A stretch of DNA of 15,804 nt from contig CAZMSC010000031.1 in NCBI GenBank assembly GCA_964568845.1, positions 1 through 15,804 of the forward strand. The letters are read 5' to 3'. Positions 1-6,451 of the stretch are shown here, piece by piece. The translations under genes and the position numbers were made by a program. Under the pieces are notes generated by a model that saw only the letters and a program-made list of their open reading frames with translations, ran no database searches and was not told the DNA's origin. This stretch comes from DTBU01 sp964568845. GTDB lineage: Archaea > Thermoproteota > CALKCG01 > B24. Each line of letters starts with the position of its first letter. Within the stretch, counting starts at the first letter, position 1.

Positions 1-789
1 TGGGGTGCCGGACAAGCTCGTTATTGAACCGTGTCCGCATGTATTTGTACGCCAGGCATAGATGTCTGGAAACCACGGAAATAGGTAAGTTAGTAGTATT
101 GGAAGGTTAAATATTATTCCAAGTAGTACGCCTATGCTAAACGGCGAAGTTGGACTCAGTTTAAACTTAGGCTTTTCAGGCGTAGGCATCCTTCTAATGG
201 CTTCGTAAAGTATCATGGCCTGTTGGAATGGTACTCTTTCAACCTCTATCCAGTCTTTTCTTAGGATCGTAGCGGCAGCGGTTAGGAAGAGAGCTACTCC
301 ATAGAGGTATAGCCACCAAAAGGCTATGAAGGGGGCCCATACGTCCCATGGAACTGCTGCTCCTCCTGTTAACATTGGACGGCAGAATTCAAGGTCTGGG
401 GCGACAAATGTTGGAAATAACCTCGTGCTTTCAACGGGATAGGAAAGCCTTGTTCCTATGAAAGCGCCGTAGGCTTGCCACGGTAGTCCGGTGGGAGATA
501 TAAACCATGCTACGCATGACCCTACTACGAACATGTATACCATGTTCTCCTTTGTGAGTTTAGAAGCCAACCACTTTGACCCTGTTAGTTGCGTAAGACT
601 CCCGAGGAGTATATGTAGTATGTAGAAGGACGTTGCAAATGCTATGCTACAGAGGATTATACCTAAACTGTAGAAGCTTCGCATATTCCCAGTTAACATG
701 ACCCACAGTCCACCTATGAAAGTCAGTATTATCGTCGCCAAGATTATAGGGATCCAAGGGATTTTACCAGCTCTCACTTCTTCACTCAA
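1..789 (-). CDS. DUF6785-like multi-pass membrane protein, 3'-truncated by window edge
   Basis: This leftward frame is open for 263 codons from a TTG at 789 and runs off the left edge, so the C-terminus is missing. The start is preceded by a weak GTGAG ribosome-binding match. The product is strongly hydrophobic. Helices are visible at about residues 12-32, 41-66, 85-97, 152-174 and 216-238, joined by short polar loops. The segment VPWDVWAPFIAFWWLYLYG followed by LRKDWIEVERVPFQQA (about 146-191) resembles the 'VPW..W..P...W....R..W...ER..FP' pattern I associate with DUF6785 membrane proteins. Their substrate is not established, and transport is only inferred from the topology. It lies downstream of nreA on the same strand but 176 nt away, with its own candidate TATA box, so it is probably transcribed separately. 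The family call is from memory of the motif; the coding call is strong because the frame and the hydrophobic periodicity persist throughout. Confidence 0.75.
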   Translation of the reverse strand, partial: MSEEVRAGKIPWIPIILATIILTFIGGLWVMLTGNMRSFYSLGIILCSIAFATSFYILHILLGSLTQLTGSKWLASKLTKENMVYMFVVGSCVAWFISPTGLPWQAYGAFIGTRLSYPVESTRLFPTFVAPDLEFCRPMLTGGAAVPWDVWAPFIAFWWLYLYGVALFLTAAATILRKDWIEVERVPFQQAMILYEAIRRMPTPEKPKFKLSPTSPFSIGVLLGIIFNLPILLTYLFPWFPDIYAWRTNTCGHGSITSLSGTP

Positions 790-822
790 TTTTTCTCACT
801 GGAGAAGTTCTATTGAGGAAGG

Positions 823-834
823 AGTATTTAAGAT
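823..834 (-). promoter_or_regulatory. candidate TATA box of the DUF6785-like gene
   Basis: On the minus strand an AT-rich TCTTAAATA stretch lies about 25 nt before a predicted start near 803, leaving a leader of about 14 nt before the TTG at 789. A second TTTAAATTA stretch near 880-888 could serve instead. The rest of the 790-965 intergenic region shows no RNA gene or repeat that I can recognise. Confidence 0.3.
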
Positions 835-965
835 TTTAATGGAACAGTTAAATTCTCAGACCTTTACCCAAAGGATTTAATTTAAAAAGTATTGATTAGG
901 GTTCGCCAGCGCAAATAACGTTGTATTCGTATACCGGTGATCATTTAGGTGAGAAACCATGCTTA

Positions 966-2306
966 TTAGAAAGATGTAATCTTTCTTTGATGTAAAACCT
1001 GTTTAAGTAGTGTGCTTTTCCGCATCCAAACCCCTCTCGGTATGCTTAGCTTAGAGAACATGTATTCAAGGGCGTCTTCAAGTCTGTTAAACTTCAAGGG
1101 AGGCTTTCTAAGGGCGTTTCTAACGTTTTCTCTAACCTGCCAGACGCCAACAGGCATTATATATCCAGGGTGGGCTTCCCTAAGTATCAATACTGAGGCT
1201 TGACGCTGTTCAGCTACAAGCCTCTCTGTAACAGCAAGTCTAGCGGCATAGTAGCATCCACCCATGTCGGCATACGTCGTCCTCCCGCTGAAACCTTCAT
1301 AGTCGCCATACATGACCACTCTATCTCCTTGAGGGTTCCAAACGGTTCCAGGGTACCATGCTTCTATGCTTTCATAACACCAGACATCTGGAATCATCAG
1401 TATTTCAAACCTGTTATCTAAATAGTCTGACTCATACACTCTATACTCATTTATAATGGGATTCCTTCTGACATTCTCCATTAGAGCATTTGAAATAATA
1501 CTGTCAACAGCCGTTATACTCCACCTAGTTGGCACAAGTCTCCTCCGCTTATATTCTCCAAAAGCCCCTACGCTGAAAGCCCTCTGAATCTTGGAAACAG
1601 GTATGCTACTTTTATAAAGCTCTAAAACAGCATCTGAAGCTTTTAAATCGTAATCGTGATAGGCTTTATCAAGCCTATGATCTAATCTGAGGGAGCCGAT
1701 TTTAAGAGACTCTATTGGAGCTGAAGCTCCGAAAGGCTGAACCTCATCATCCATTAGAAAAACGCCGCTCGGCTTCTTCTTAAAGAACATCTCAACTTCG
1801 ACTGAGAGGTTTGAGAGAGCTAGATCTCTAACTTCATCTAGAAGTCTGTTCGATCCGGTCGGTTGATCGACTTTAACTCTAAAATTGCCTCTAATAAGAC
1901 TCAACCTAATTTCGGCTATTTCATCTATCGACTTACCGAGCCAAAGCTCCGGGGCATCCATTATAGAGGTATCTCCGTGGACTGGAGGGGTCAGAGGACC
2001 TACAAACACGTATGGATATCCAAATCTACCTACGAATACGCTCGGTGGACTTGACCCATCTAGATTCAACCCTTTAACTTTAACCAAAGTCCTCATGTAA
2101 TGTGAAAGCCTGACTATTATCGGGCATCTAGACTTACCGCAAAGCATTCTAGCTCCTTTACACAGGACGCATAAACTACCGCTTGGAACCTTATACGAAA
2201 TATTCACGTCGCTGGGATTTAACTCAGCTATCAGCTTAGGTTCATCTATAAGGTTTGCAAGGTCTAAGCCCAATCTAGACCTTGAGAATACAGTTATTTT
2301 ACCCAT
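966..2306 (-). CDS. nreA: archaeal DNA repair protein NreA
   Basis: This is an Nre-family protein of 446 residues, the normal length. The family is archaeal, interacts with PCNA, and in halophiles has been linked to repair of DNA damage. The N-terminal domain holds a four-cysteine probable zinc site (C46, C49, C56, C61 in CVLCKGARMLCGKSRCP). It is followed by the conserved VGRFGYPYVFVGPLTPP block at about 90-106. The extreme C-terminus is QRKITSF (440-446), a PCNA-interacting (PIP-box) type sequence as expected for the family. I chose the ATG at 2306; an in-frame TTG nine bases upstream (2315) is possible but has no ribosome-binding site. An AT-rich GATAATTAA about 25 nt upstream fits leaderless transcription. 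It follows dnaG by 54 nt on the same strand, so the two may also be co-transcribed. Confidence 0.93.
   Translation of the reverse strand: MGKITVFSRSRLGLDLANLIDEPKLIAELNPSDVNISYKVPSGSLCVLCKGARMLCGKSRCPIIVRLSHYMRTLVKVKGLNLDGSSPPSVFVGRFGYPYVFVGPLTPPVHGDTSIMDAPELWLGKSIDEIAEIRLSLIRGNFRVKVDQPTGSNRLLDEVRDLALSNLSVEVEMFFKKKPSGVFLMDDEVQPFGASAPIESLKIGSLRLDHRLDKAYHDYDLKASDAVLELYKSSIPVSKIQRAFSVGAFGEYKRRRLVPTRWSITAVDSIISNALMENVRRNPIINEYRVYESDYLDNRFEILMIPDVWCYESIEAWYPGTVWNPQGDRVVMYGDYEGFSGRTTYADMGGCYYAARLAVTERLVAEQRQASVLILREAHPGYIMPVGVWQVRENVRNALRKPPLKFNRLEDALEYMFSKLSIPRGVWMRKSTLLKQVLHQRKITSF
968..986. repeat. 19-nt inverted repeat over the nreA stop and PIP codons
   Basis: Arms AGAAAGAT and ATCTTTCT flank a 3-nt loop. 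The dyad overlaps the last codons and the stop of nreA. It could form a 3'-end hairpin in the mRNA, but no T-tract follows, and the codons are constrained by the PIP motif, so it may be incidental. Confidence 0.35.
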
Positions 2307-2360
2307 TTCCCCCAACTACAAGGTTAATTATCAACGGGTGTTCATTTCGTAGATTCATCG

Positions 2361-3488
2361 TTATTTTTCAAGGTCTTCAAAACTCATTATTTTGAGATTC
2401 TTAGGTTTCTTAGTGATGTCTGAGACCCTACAGCCTACCAGTAGGCTTACACCTTTTTCCGAAGCAATGTCTACAATTCTCTGAGTAACTATACCGTCGA
2501 ATACGACAGCTTTGACACCCTCCATATTTTTAAGCTCTTCGGCAAGATTACTTACCGGTATTCGCGTGATGACCTCCATGTTATTGTCAAATATCACGGC
2601 TTCCAAACTATTTTTAAGCTCTCCAACTACTTTTTTAACATGATCCATATGCGTATTAAACTCAGTGGGCTCAGTGGGAGGTTTCTTAGCTTTATCAAGC
2701 AATTCTAAAATCTCTTTAGGTGTTAAATCCTCAACCTCCATATCGGGCGGTGCTCTCACAACATAGGTTATTGGAACCGTCTGCATGAGCTCTTTAAGTA
2801 TAAGGTCTCCACCCCTATCTCCATCTAGAAAAACTATGACCTCCTTCTTAGTCTTTGCGAGTTTTATGACGCTTTCAGGGATTTTAACGCCTTCGATCGC
2901 TATGACGTTTCTTACTCCGGCTCTAAGTAGAGCTAGAACATCCGCTCTGCCTTCAACTATGATTAGGGAGTCTGAAGATTTTACGTCTGGTCCAGCTGGT
3001 AGTTCTTCAGGGCCATATTTAGCGACCTCGTACTCTCTAGACTCTTCGAGGAGTTTTTTAAGCAGTTTTTCCGTGTCAGATGCCAACTCCATATCCCACT
3101 TCTTTAAAATTTCACGCGACCTTTCAATTATACGCTTTCTCTTGATTTCTCTTAAATCCTCGATCTTCTCCAAGACCACTTTAGCGTTGCAAGGGCCGAT
3201 CCGCTCGATGCTTTCAAGTGCAGCAGCTATAAGCGCAACCGAAGCTCTATCTAAGCTTGTTGGAATCATTATTCTACCCTGCGTCTTATCTTGCTTAGTC
3301 GATAGCTGAATCTCTATCCTACCTATTCTACCGGTTTTCTGAAGCTCTCTAAGTTCGAGCTCAGGCCCGAAAAGCCCCTCAGTTTGACCAAATATGGCAC
3401 CGACTACATCTGGCTTTTCAACGATCCCGTCTACTTCAAACTTAGCATAAATAGCATACTTAGTTGTTCCAGGCTGAATTTGCTCCAT
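2361..3488 (-). CDS. dnaG: archaeal DnaG-like primase (TOPRIM; exosome-associated)
   Basis: This is archaeal DnaG, 375 residues. The N-terminal block (GTTKYAIYAKFEVDG, then DVVGAIFGQTEGLFG at about 27-41) is diagnostic of the archaeal family. A helical region follows (110-155), then a TOPRIM domain with the catalytic glutamate E179 (IIVEGRADV) and the metal-binding DGDRGGD at 222-228. The family has primase activity in vitro. In Sulfolobus it is a subunit of the RNA exosome, where it helps bind poly(A)-rich RNA, so RNA decay is as likely a role as DNA priming. An in-frame GTG at 3500 exists, but it sits inside the AGAGGTG that acts as ribosome binding site for the ATG at 3488, and family members start at the equivalent of MEQIQPGTTKY. 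It has its own promoter and lies upstream of nreA. Confidence 0.96.
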   Translation of the reverse strand: MEQIQPGTTKYAIYAKFEVDGIVEKPDVVGAIFGQTEGLFGPELELRELQKTGRIGRIEIQLSTKQDKTQGRIMIPTSLDRASVALIAAALESIERIGPCNAKVVLEKIEDLREIKRKRIIERSREILKKWDMELASDTEKLLKKLLEESREYEVAKYGPEELPAGPDVKSSDSLIIVEGRADVLALLRAGVRNVIAIEGVKIPESVIKLAKTKKEVIVFLDGDRGGDLILKELMQTVPITYVVRAPPDMEVEDLTPKEILELLDKAKKPPTEPTEFNTHMDHVKKVVGELKNSLEAVIFDNNMEVITRIPVSNLAEELKNMEGVKAVVFDGIVTQRIVDIASEKGVSLLVGCRVSDITKKPKNLKIMSFEDLEK

Positions 3489-3530
3489 AACTTTGAACAC
3501 CTCTAACCTTATTTTACAGATTCTCAGAGA

Positions 3531-3538
3531 ATATAAGA
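3531..3538 (-). promoter_or_regulatory. TATA box of dnaG, adjacent to a 13-bp dyad
   Basis: Minus-strand TCTTATAT lies about 25 nt upstream of a predicted start near 3506, giving an 18-nt leader with a GGTG before the ATG. The dyad ATTCTCAGAGAAT (3520-3532) begins at the downstream edge of the box and might bind a regulator; that is inference only. Confidence 0.45.
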
Positions 3539-3541
3539 AAA

Positions 3542-3583
3542 CCTAACATATTAAGATTTTCAGACTGTTATGGTTATGTTAGG
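3542..3583 (-). terminator. hairpin plus T-tract after the yjbQ1/kinase-PAP2 operon
   Basis: Perfect 9-bp arms (CCTAACATA and TATGTTAGG on either strand) are separated by 24 nt. Read on the minus strand the second arm is followed at once by TTTTCTTATATT. The first arm overlaps the TAA stop of the kinase/PAP2 gene. This suits termination of that operon just before the dnaG promoter. Archaeal termination depends mainly on the T-tract, so the role of the stem is uncertain. Confidence 0.4.
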
Positions 3584-4661
3584 AAAACCTGCTAAAAGGC
3601 AGTGTTATGAATAGACCTATGAGAAAACCCGCTACTACGTCTGAAAACCAGTGATTTCCAAGAGCTAAAACTTCTAAAACTGTTAATGCAGATAATACGT
3701 AAATGAAGATAGACGAGCGTTTAGAGGAATCGTAGAAGAACCCCGTGGAGATTCCAGCCAAGGCCGCATGATTACTTGGGAAGCTGTAATCTTTCTTAAT
3801 AGAAGCTGGCGGCCTATATCTTCCGTAGAAGACTTTAACAATATGTACTAGGATTGAGACGACCAATGTGAACGTCGTAAACATTGCTACGCCAGTCGGT
3901 TTTTTACGCCTGAACAGTATAAAAAGTGCAAGCATAAGATAGGATAGAGGTAGAATTATATCCAAAATCATGAATAGGGGTGTGAGAACGTTCATCGGAC
4001 TATTTAGCCACCATCCTCTAATCGCTGAATATATGGAGGTGTCAAGCTCTTCTATTAAGCTCTTCAGAGTTGAATTAAAGCCTACGTATTTAGACATTTG
4101 AATCATCAGACCTGCGGTGAACGGTACCGTTAAGTTGTCGTCGATTTTAAGCATCAAAGCCTCCACCATGGTAGATGAGGCACATGCTACAAGTATACTA
4201 TACGGCTCGTAAAATAGACCACCGACTAAAGCAGCTACCGTGAAACCCGCTAAAGACGTTTTTAACCGCCATAAGCTTTTAGACCCCTCCTCCCCTAGAA
4301 TCCTCAGAAGGCCTGAGAATCCATCACCTAAGCCTGTTATCAACACGATTACTGAAGCCTCCTCAAACGGTAGGATATTCATCAAAATTAAGACAGATAG
4401 ACCTAAAAACATTGGAGACTTCGCCATTTTTACGATTTCCCCCTCGGTAAGCATAGGCTTGTAGAGCCTAGTCAGACGCGTTGAGAAACCTCTAACCCTC
4501 ATGTGCTCGTTTAGTGAATAGATCAGTAGGAGGGAGACCGTGATGAGAGACCCTGCGACTATACCGAGCTTGCCATACACGTATATCGACACGATGGATA
4601 GAGCCATGTGGATTAAGTCTCTCAACAGCCTATAGAGCCTAATGTCCACCGTACTTTTCAT
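3579..4661 (-). CDS. polyprenol/dolichol-kinase-like domain fused to PAP2 phosphatase domain
   Basis: This 360-residue membrane protein has two recognisable halves. Residues 1-195 resemble the CTP-dependent dolichol/phytol kinase (SEC59/VTE5-like) family: TGLGDGFSGLLRILG (109-123), then KTSLAG (134-139), then VEAL...IDDNLTVP (166-180) match its GD, KT..G and E...DDN..P signatures. Residues about 225-360 are a PAP2 lipid-phosphatase domain with K276-x6-R283-P284, PSNH at 295-298, and H337...D341 in the third motif. The arginine normally six residues before that histidine is V331. Both families act at the membrane on polyprenol or polyprenyl phosphate, the lipid carriers of N-glycosylation. The ATG at 4661 has a GGTGAG nine bases upstream, inside the end of yjbQ paralog 1, so the two are co-transcribed. 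Domain assignment is by motif; the substrate, and whether both halves are active, are unknown. Confidence 0.82.
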   Translation of the reverse strand: MKSTVDIRLYRLLRDLIHMALSIVSIYVYGKLGIVAGSLITVSLLLIYSLNEHMRVRGFSTRLTRLYKPMLTEGEIVKMAKSPMFLGLSVLILMNILPFEEASVIVLITGLGDGFSGLLRILGEEGSKSLWRLKTSLAGFTVAALVGGLFYEPYSILVACASSTMVEALMLKIDDNLTVPFTAGLMIQMSKYVGFNSTLKSLIEELDTSIYSAIRGWWLNSPMNVLTPLFMILDIILPLSYLMLALFILFRRKKPTGVAMFTTFTLVVSILVHIVKVFYGRYRPPASIKKDYSFPSNHAALAGISTGFFYDSSKRSSIFIYVLSALTVLEVLALGNHWFSDVVAGFLIGLFITLPFSRFS

Positions 4662-4667
4662 AACGGT

Positions 4668-5087
4668 TTACTCACCTATTACTTGAACAATCACCGTTCT
4701 ACTCCTCGGATGCGTATCAGCCTCTATGAATATTATGGACTGCCATGTTCCAAGGAGAAGCCTGCCATCAACCACGGGCACCGTTCTAGACGGATTTACG
4801 AGCATGGATCTGAGGTGGGAGTGCGCGTTAACAGGATGTTCATATACCGCTCTCCTAGGGGCTAGATGTTCAAGGAGCTCTTCGAAGTCTTTAAGCAAGT
4901 CTGGAGTATACTCGTTTAACGTTATGAGCGCTGTAGCGTGGGGTGCAAATATATGGGCTAAACCGTTTCTAACCCCAGATCTCTCGACAATATCAGCTAC
5001 TTTATCCGTTATATCTATGAAGTCTACTTCGCCTTTGGTGTTAAACTTTATTGATTCAACATATACTTTGAACCCTTTACCGCTCAT
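4668..5087 (-). CDS. YjbQ/UPF0047 family protein, paralog 1
   Basis: This is a member of the YjbQ (UPF0047) family, often annotated as 'secondary thiamine-phosphate synthase' because some members complement thiE mutants; the natural reaction is not settled. The 139 residues carry the conserved core: PHATALITLNE (49-59), the histidine-rich H84...NAHSH (87-91), and GRLLLGTWQ (108-116), ending in RTVIVQVIGE. The invariant histidines form a metal or ligand site in solved structures. I chose the ATG at 5087; an in-frame TTG at 5102 is also open, and neither has a clear ribosome binding site. It is first in an operon with the kinase/PAP2 fusion, whose ATG is 6 nt past its stop. A second family member lies at 10733-11164. 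Confidence 0.9.
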   Translation of the reverse strand: MSGKGFKVYVESIKFNTKGEVDFIDITDKVADIVERSGVRNGLAHIFAPHATALITLNEYTPDLLKDFEELLEHLAPRRAVYEHPVNAHSHLRSMLVNPSRTVPVVDGRLLLGTWQSIIFIEADTHPRSRTVIVQVIGE

Positions 5088-5134
5088 AACTCTGAATATC
5101 AACTGATTGCTACTTTAACTTTAACTCTTCCAAT

Positions 5135-5148
5135 GGGTTTTAAAACCC
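5135..5148. promoter_or_regulatory. palindromic TATA-like element GGGTTTTAAAACCC
   Basis: A perfect 14-bp palindrome sits in the 5088-5247 divergent intergenic region, centred on TTTTAAAA. It lies about 25 nt before a plausible start for yjbQ paralog 1, so it may be that gene's TATA box, an operator, or both. A second AT-rich stretch (minus strand near 5115-5124) could instead drive a leaderless message from the ATG. Confidence 0.35.
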
Positions 5149-5180
5149 TCCACCTCTTAAAGTCTAGTTAGGAATCAATG

Positions 5181-5189
5181 TTTATATTA
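5181..5189 (+). promoter_or_regulatory. TATA box for the aIF1A-RIO1 operon
   Basis: TTTATATTA on the plus strand predicts transcription starting near 5209, giving a leader of about 40 nt that contains GGTAGGGGG. The distance to the aIF1A start is longer than at most promoters here. Confidence 0.45.
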
Positions 5190-5247
5190 ACCCAGCTTCT
5201 TCACCTATAAGTGGTAGGGGGTCTGGTCTTATCTGGGTAAAAGAAAA

Positions 5248-5547
5248 GTGATCAGTGAAGAAGAAATCAAAGCCCTAGTATTGCCTAGTCCAGGCGAGGT
5301 TTTAGGAGTAGTTGAGAAGCTTCTCGGCTACGATAGGCTTGTAGTACGATGTGTAGATGGACATACAAGGCTATGTAGAATTAGAGGTAAGATGAAGCGT
5401 AAAGTTTGGATCAAGGAGGGCGATGTGGTTCTCGTATCGCCTTGGGATTTTCAATCTGAAACTAGAGGAGATGTAACGTGGCGTTACACCTATAATCAAG
5501 TAGACTGGCTCGCTAAGAATGGATATATTCCTCAAGACTGGGTTTAG
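5248..5547 (+). CDS. eif1A: translation initiation factor aIF1A
   Basis: This is archaeal initiation factor 1A, which binds the A site of the small ribosomal subunit and helps select the start codon. The single OB-fold (S1-like) domain spans the protein: VLPSPGEVLGVVEKLLGYDRLVVRC (11-35), RIRGKMKRKVWIKEGDVVLVSPWDFQ (44-69) and WRYTYNQVDWLAKNGYI at the C-terminus match the family throughout. The annotated start is a GTG at 5248, giving 99 residues. Five codons upstream is an in-frame CTG; starting there would add the basic tail GKRK, which resembles the lysine-rich N-terminus of many aIF1A proteins. The stop is followed 24 nt later by the RIO1 gene, so the two are probably co-transcribed. Confidence 0.95.
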   Translation: MISEEEIKALVLPSPGEVLGVVEKLLGYDRLVVRCVDGHTRLCRIRGKMKRKVWIKEGDVVLVSPWDFQSETRGDVTWRYTYNQVDWLAKNGYIPQDWV

Positions 5548-5571
5548 AAAGCGGGTTGGAAGGTTTTTGAC

Positions 5572-6363
5572 TTGGAAAGGGGCGATCTTCTTAAACATGA
5601 GAAGAAGCTTCTTCTTAGAGAGAAGAGGTATATAGTTGAACAGCTCTTTAAAGTTAAACGTTCTGAAGAATATGAAGCTCTTGAAGAGGTTTTCGATAAG
5701 CCCACTCTTTTAACCCTGTACAATATGATTAGGCGGGGGACAATTTCCGAAATCTACGGTGCCATTAAAGCTGGAAAGGAAAGTAAGGTATTTTGGGCTA
5801 GGGGCCCGGATAATGAGGAGTTCGCCGTAAAAATCTACCTGACAGTTGCATCTGAGTTTAGAGCAGGTATGATCATCTATATAGAGGGGGATCCGAGGTT
5901 TAAAAACGTTAAAAGAGACCGTCGGGGACTCATCTACCAGTGGGCTTTGAAAGAGTTTAAAAACCTTAAGGAGGCTTACGACCGCAACGTTAGAGTCCCC
6001 AAACCAGTTGACGTTGAAAATAACGTTTTAGTCATGGAGTTTATAGGGCGTGAAGGCGTGCCAGCTCCGCTTATAAAAGACGTTGAGGTTAAAAATCCAG
6101 CGAGGATCTATAAGATGGTTTTAAACGATGTGAAGAAGCTATACAGGGATGCGAAGCTTGTCCACGGAGACCTCAGCGAATACAACATAATGTATTGGAG
6201 GGGTTTACCCTATTTGATAGACTTATCGCAAGCTGTTTCACTCGACCACCCTCTCAGCCACGAGTTTCTGAAGAGAGATGTTAAGAACATTAACAAATTT
6301 TTTAGAAAACTGGGAGTTGGTGTTTTAGAAGATGGCGAACTTTATGAGTGGATAATCTCGTGA
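5572..6363 (+). CDS. rio1: RIO1-type serine/threonine protein kinase
   Basis: This is an atypical RIO-family kinase/ATPase of 263 residues that, by family knowledge, acts in late maturation of the small ribosomal subunit. Visible motifs are the nucleotide-binding loop AGKESKV (67-73), lysine K87 in AVKIY, the flexible-loop region 94-120, the catalytic loop HGDLSEYN (198-205) with D200 and N205, and the metal-binding IDLSQ with D217. The ESKVF and IDLSQAV forms fit RIO1 rather than RIO2, and there is no N-terminal winged helix of RIO2 type. The start is a TTG with an upstream GGAAGGT. It follows aIF1A closely, a translation-related pairing often seen in archaea. The KH-domain gene (Dim2/Pno1) that often follows rio1 is absent here; a sugar mutase comes next. 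Confidence 0.95.
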   Translation: MERGDLLKHEKKLLLREKRYIVEQLFKVKRSEEYEALEEVFDKPTLLTLYNMIRRGTISEIYGAIKAGKESKVFWARGPDNEEFAVKIYLTVASEFRAGMIIYIEGDPRFKNVKRDRRGLIYQWALKEFKNLKEAYDRNVRVPKPVDVENNVLVMEFIGREGVPAPLIKDVEVKNPARIYKMVLNDVKKLYRDAKLVHGDLSEYNIMYWRGLPYLIDLSQAVSLDHPLSHEFLKRDVKNINKFFRKLGVGVLEDGELYEWIIS

Positions 6364-6451
6364 GCCACCATCAGCTTACGCGAAGGGACTTCCTGCCGAT
6401 AATCTCTTAAATAATCTCAGTTTAAATCATTAATGTTATAGGTGATTGGGT

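Noticed and set aside
698..880. 60-codon plus-strand open frame at the left
   Set aside because: It overlaps the start of the DUF6785-like gene on the other strand and shows no domain; the minus-strand frame is much longer and has membrane-protein character.
2785..3309. 174-codon plus-strand open frame opposite dnaG
   Set aside because: It is antisense to the TOPRIM and helical region of dnaG, is serine/leucine rich as expected of an antisense shadow, and has no promoter or ribosome binding site.
4726..5106. 126-codon plus-strand open frame opposite yjbQ paralog 1
   Set aside because: Antisense to a clear YjbQ gene; no recognisable domain.
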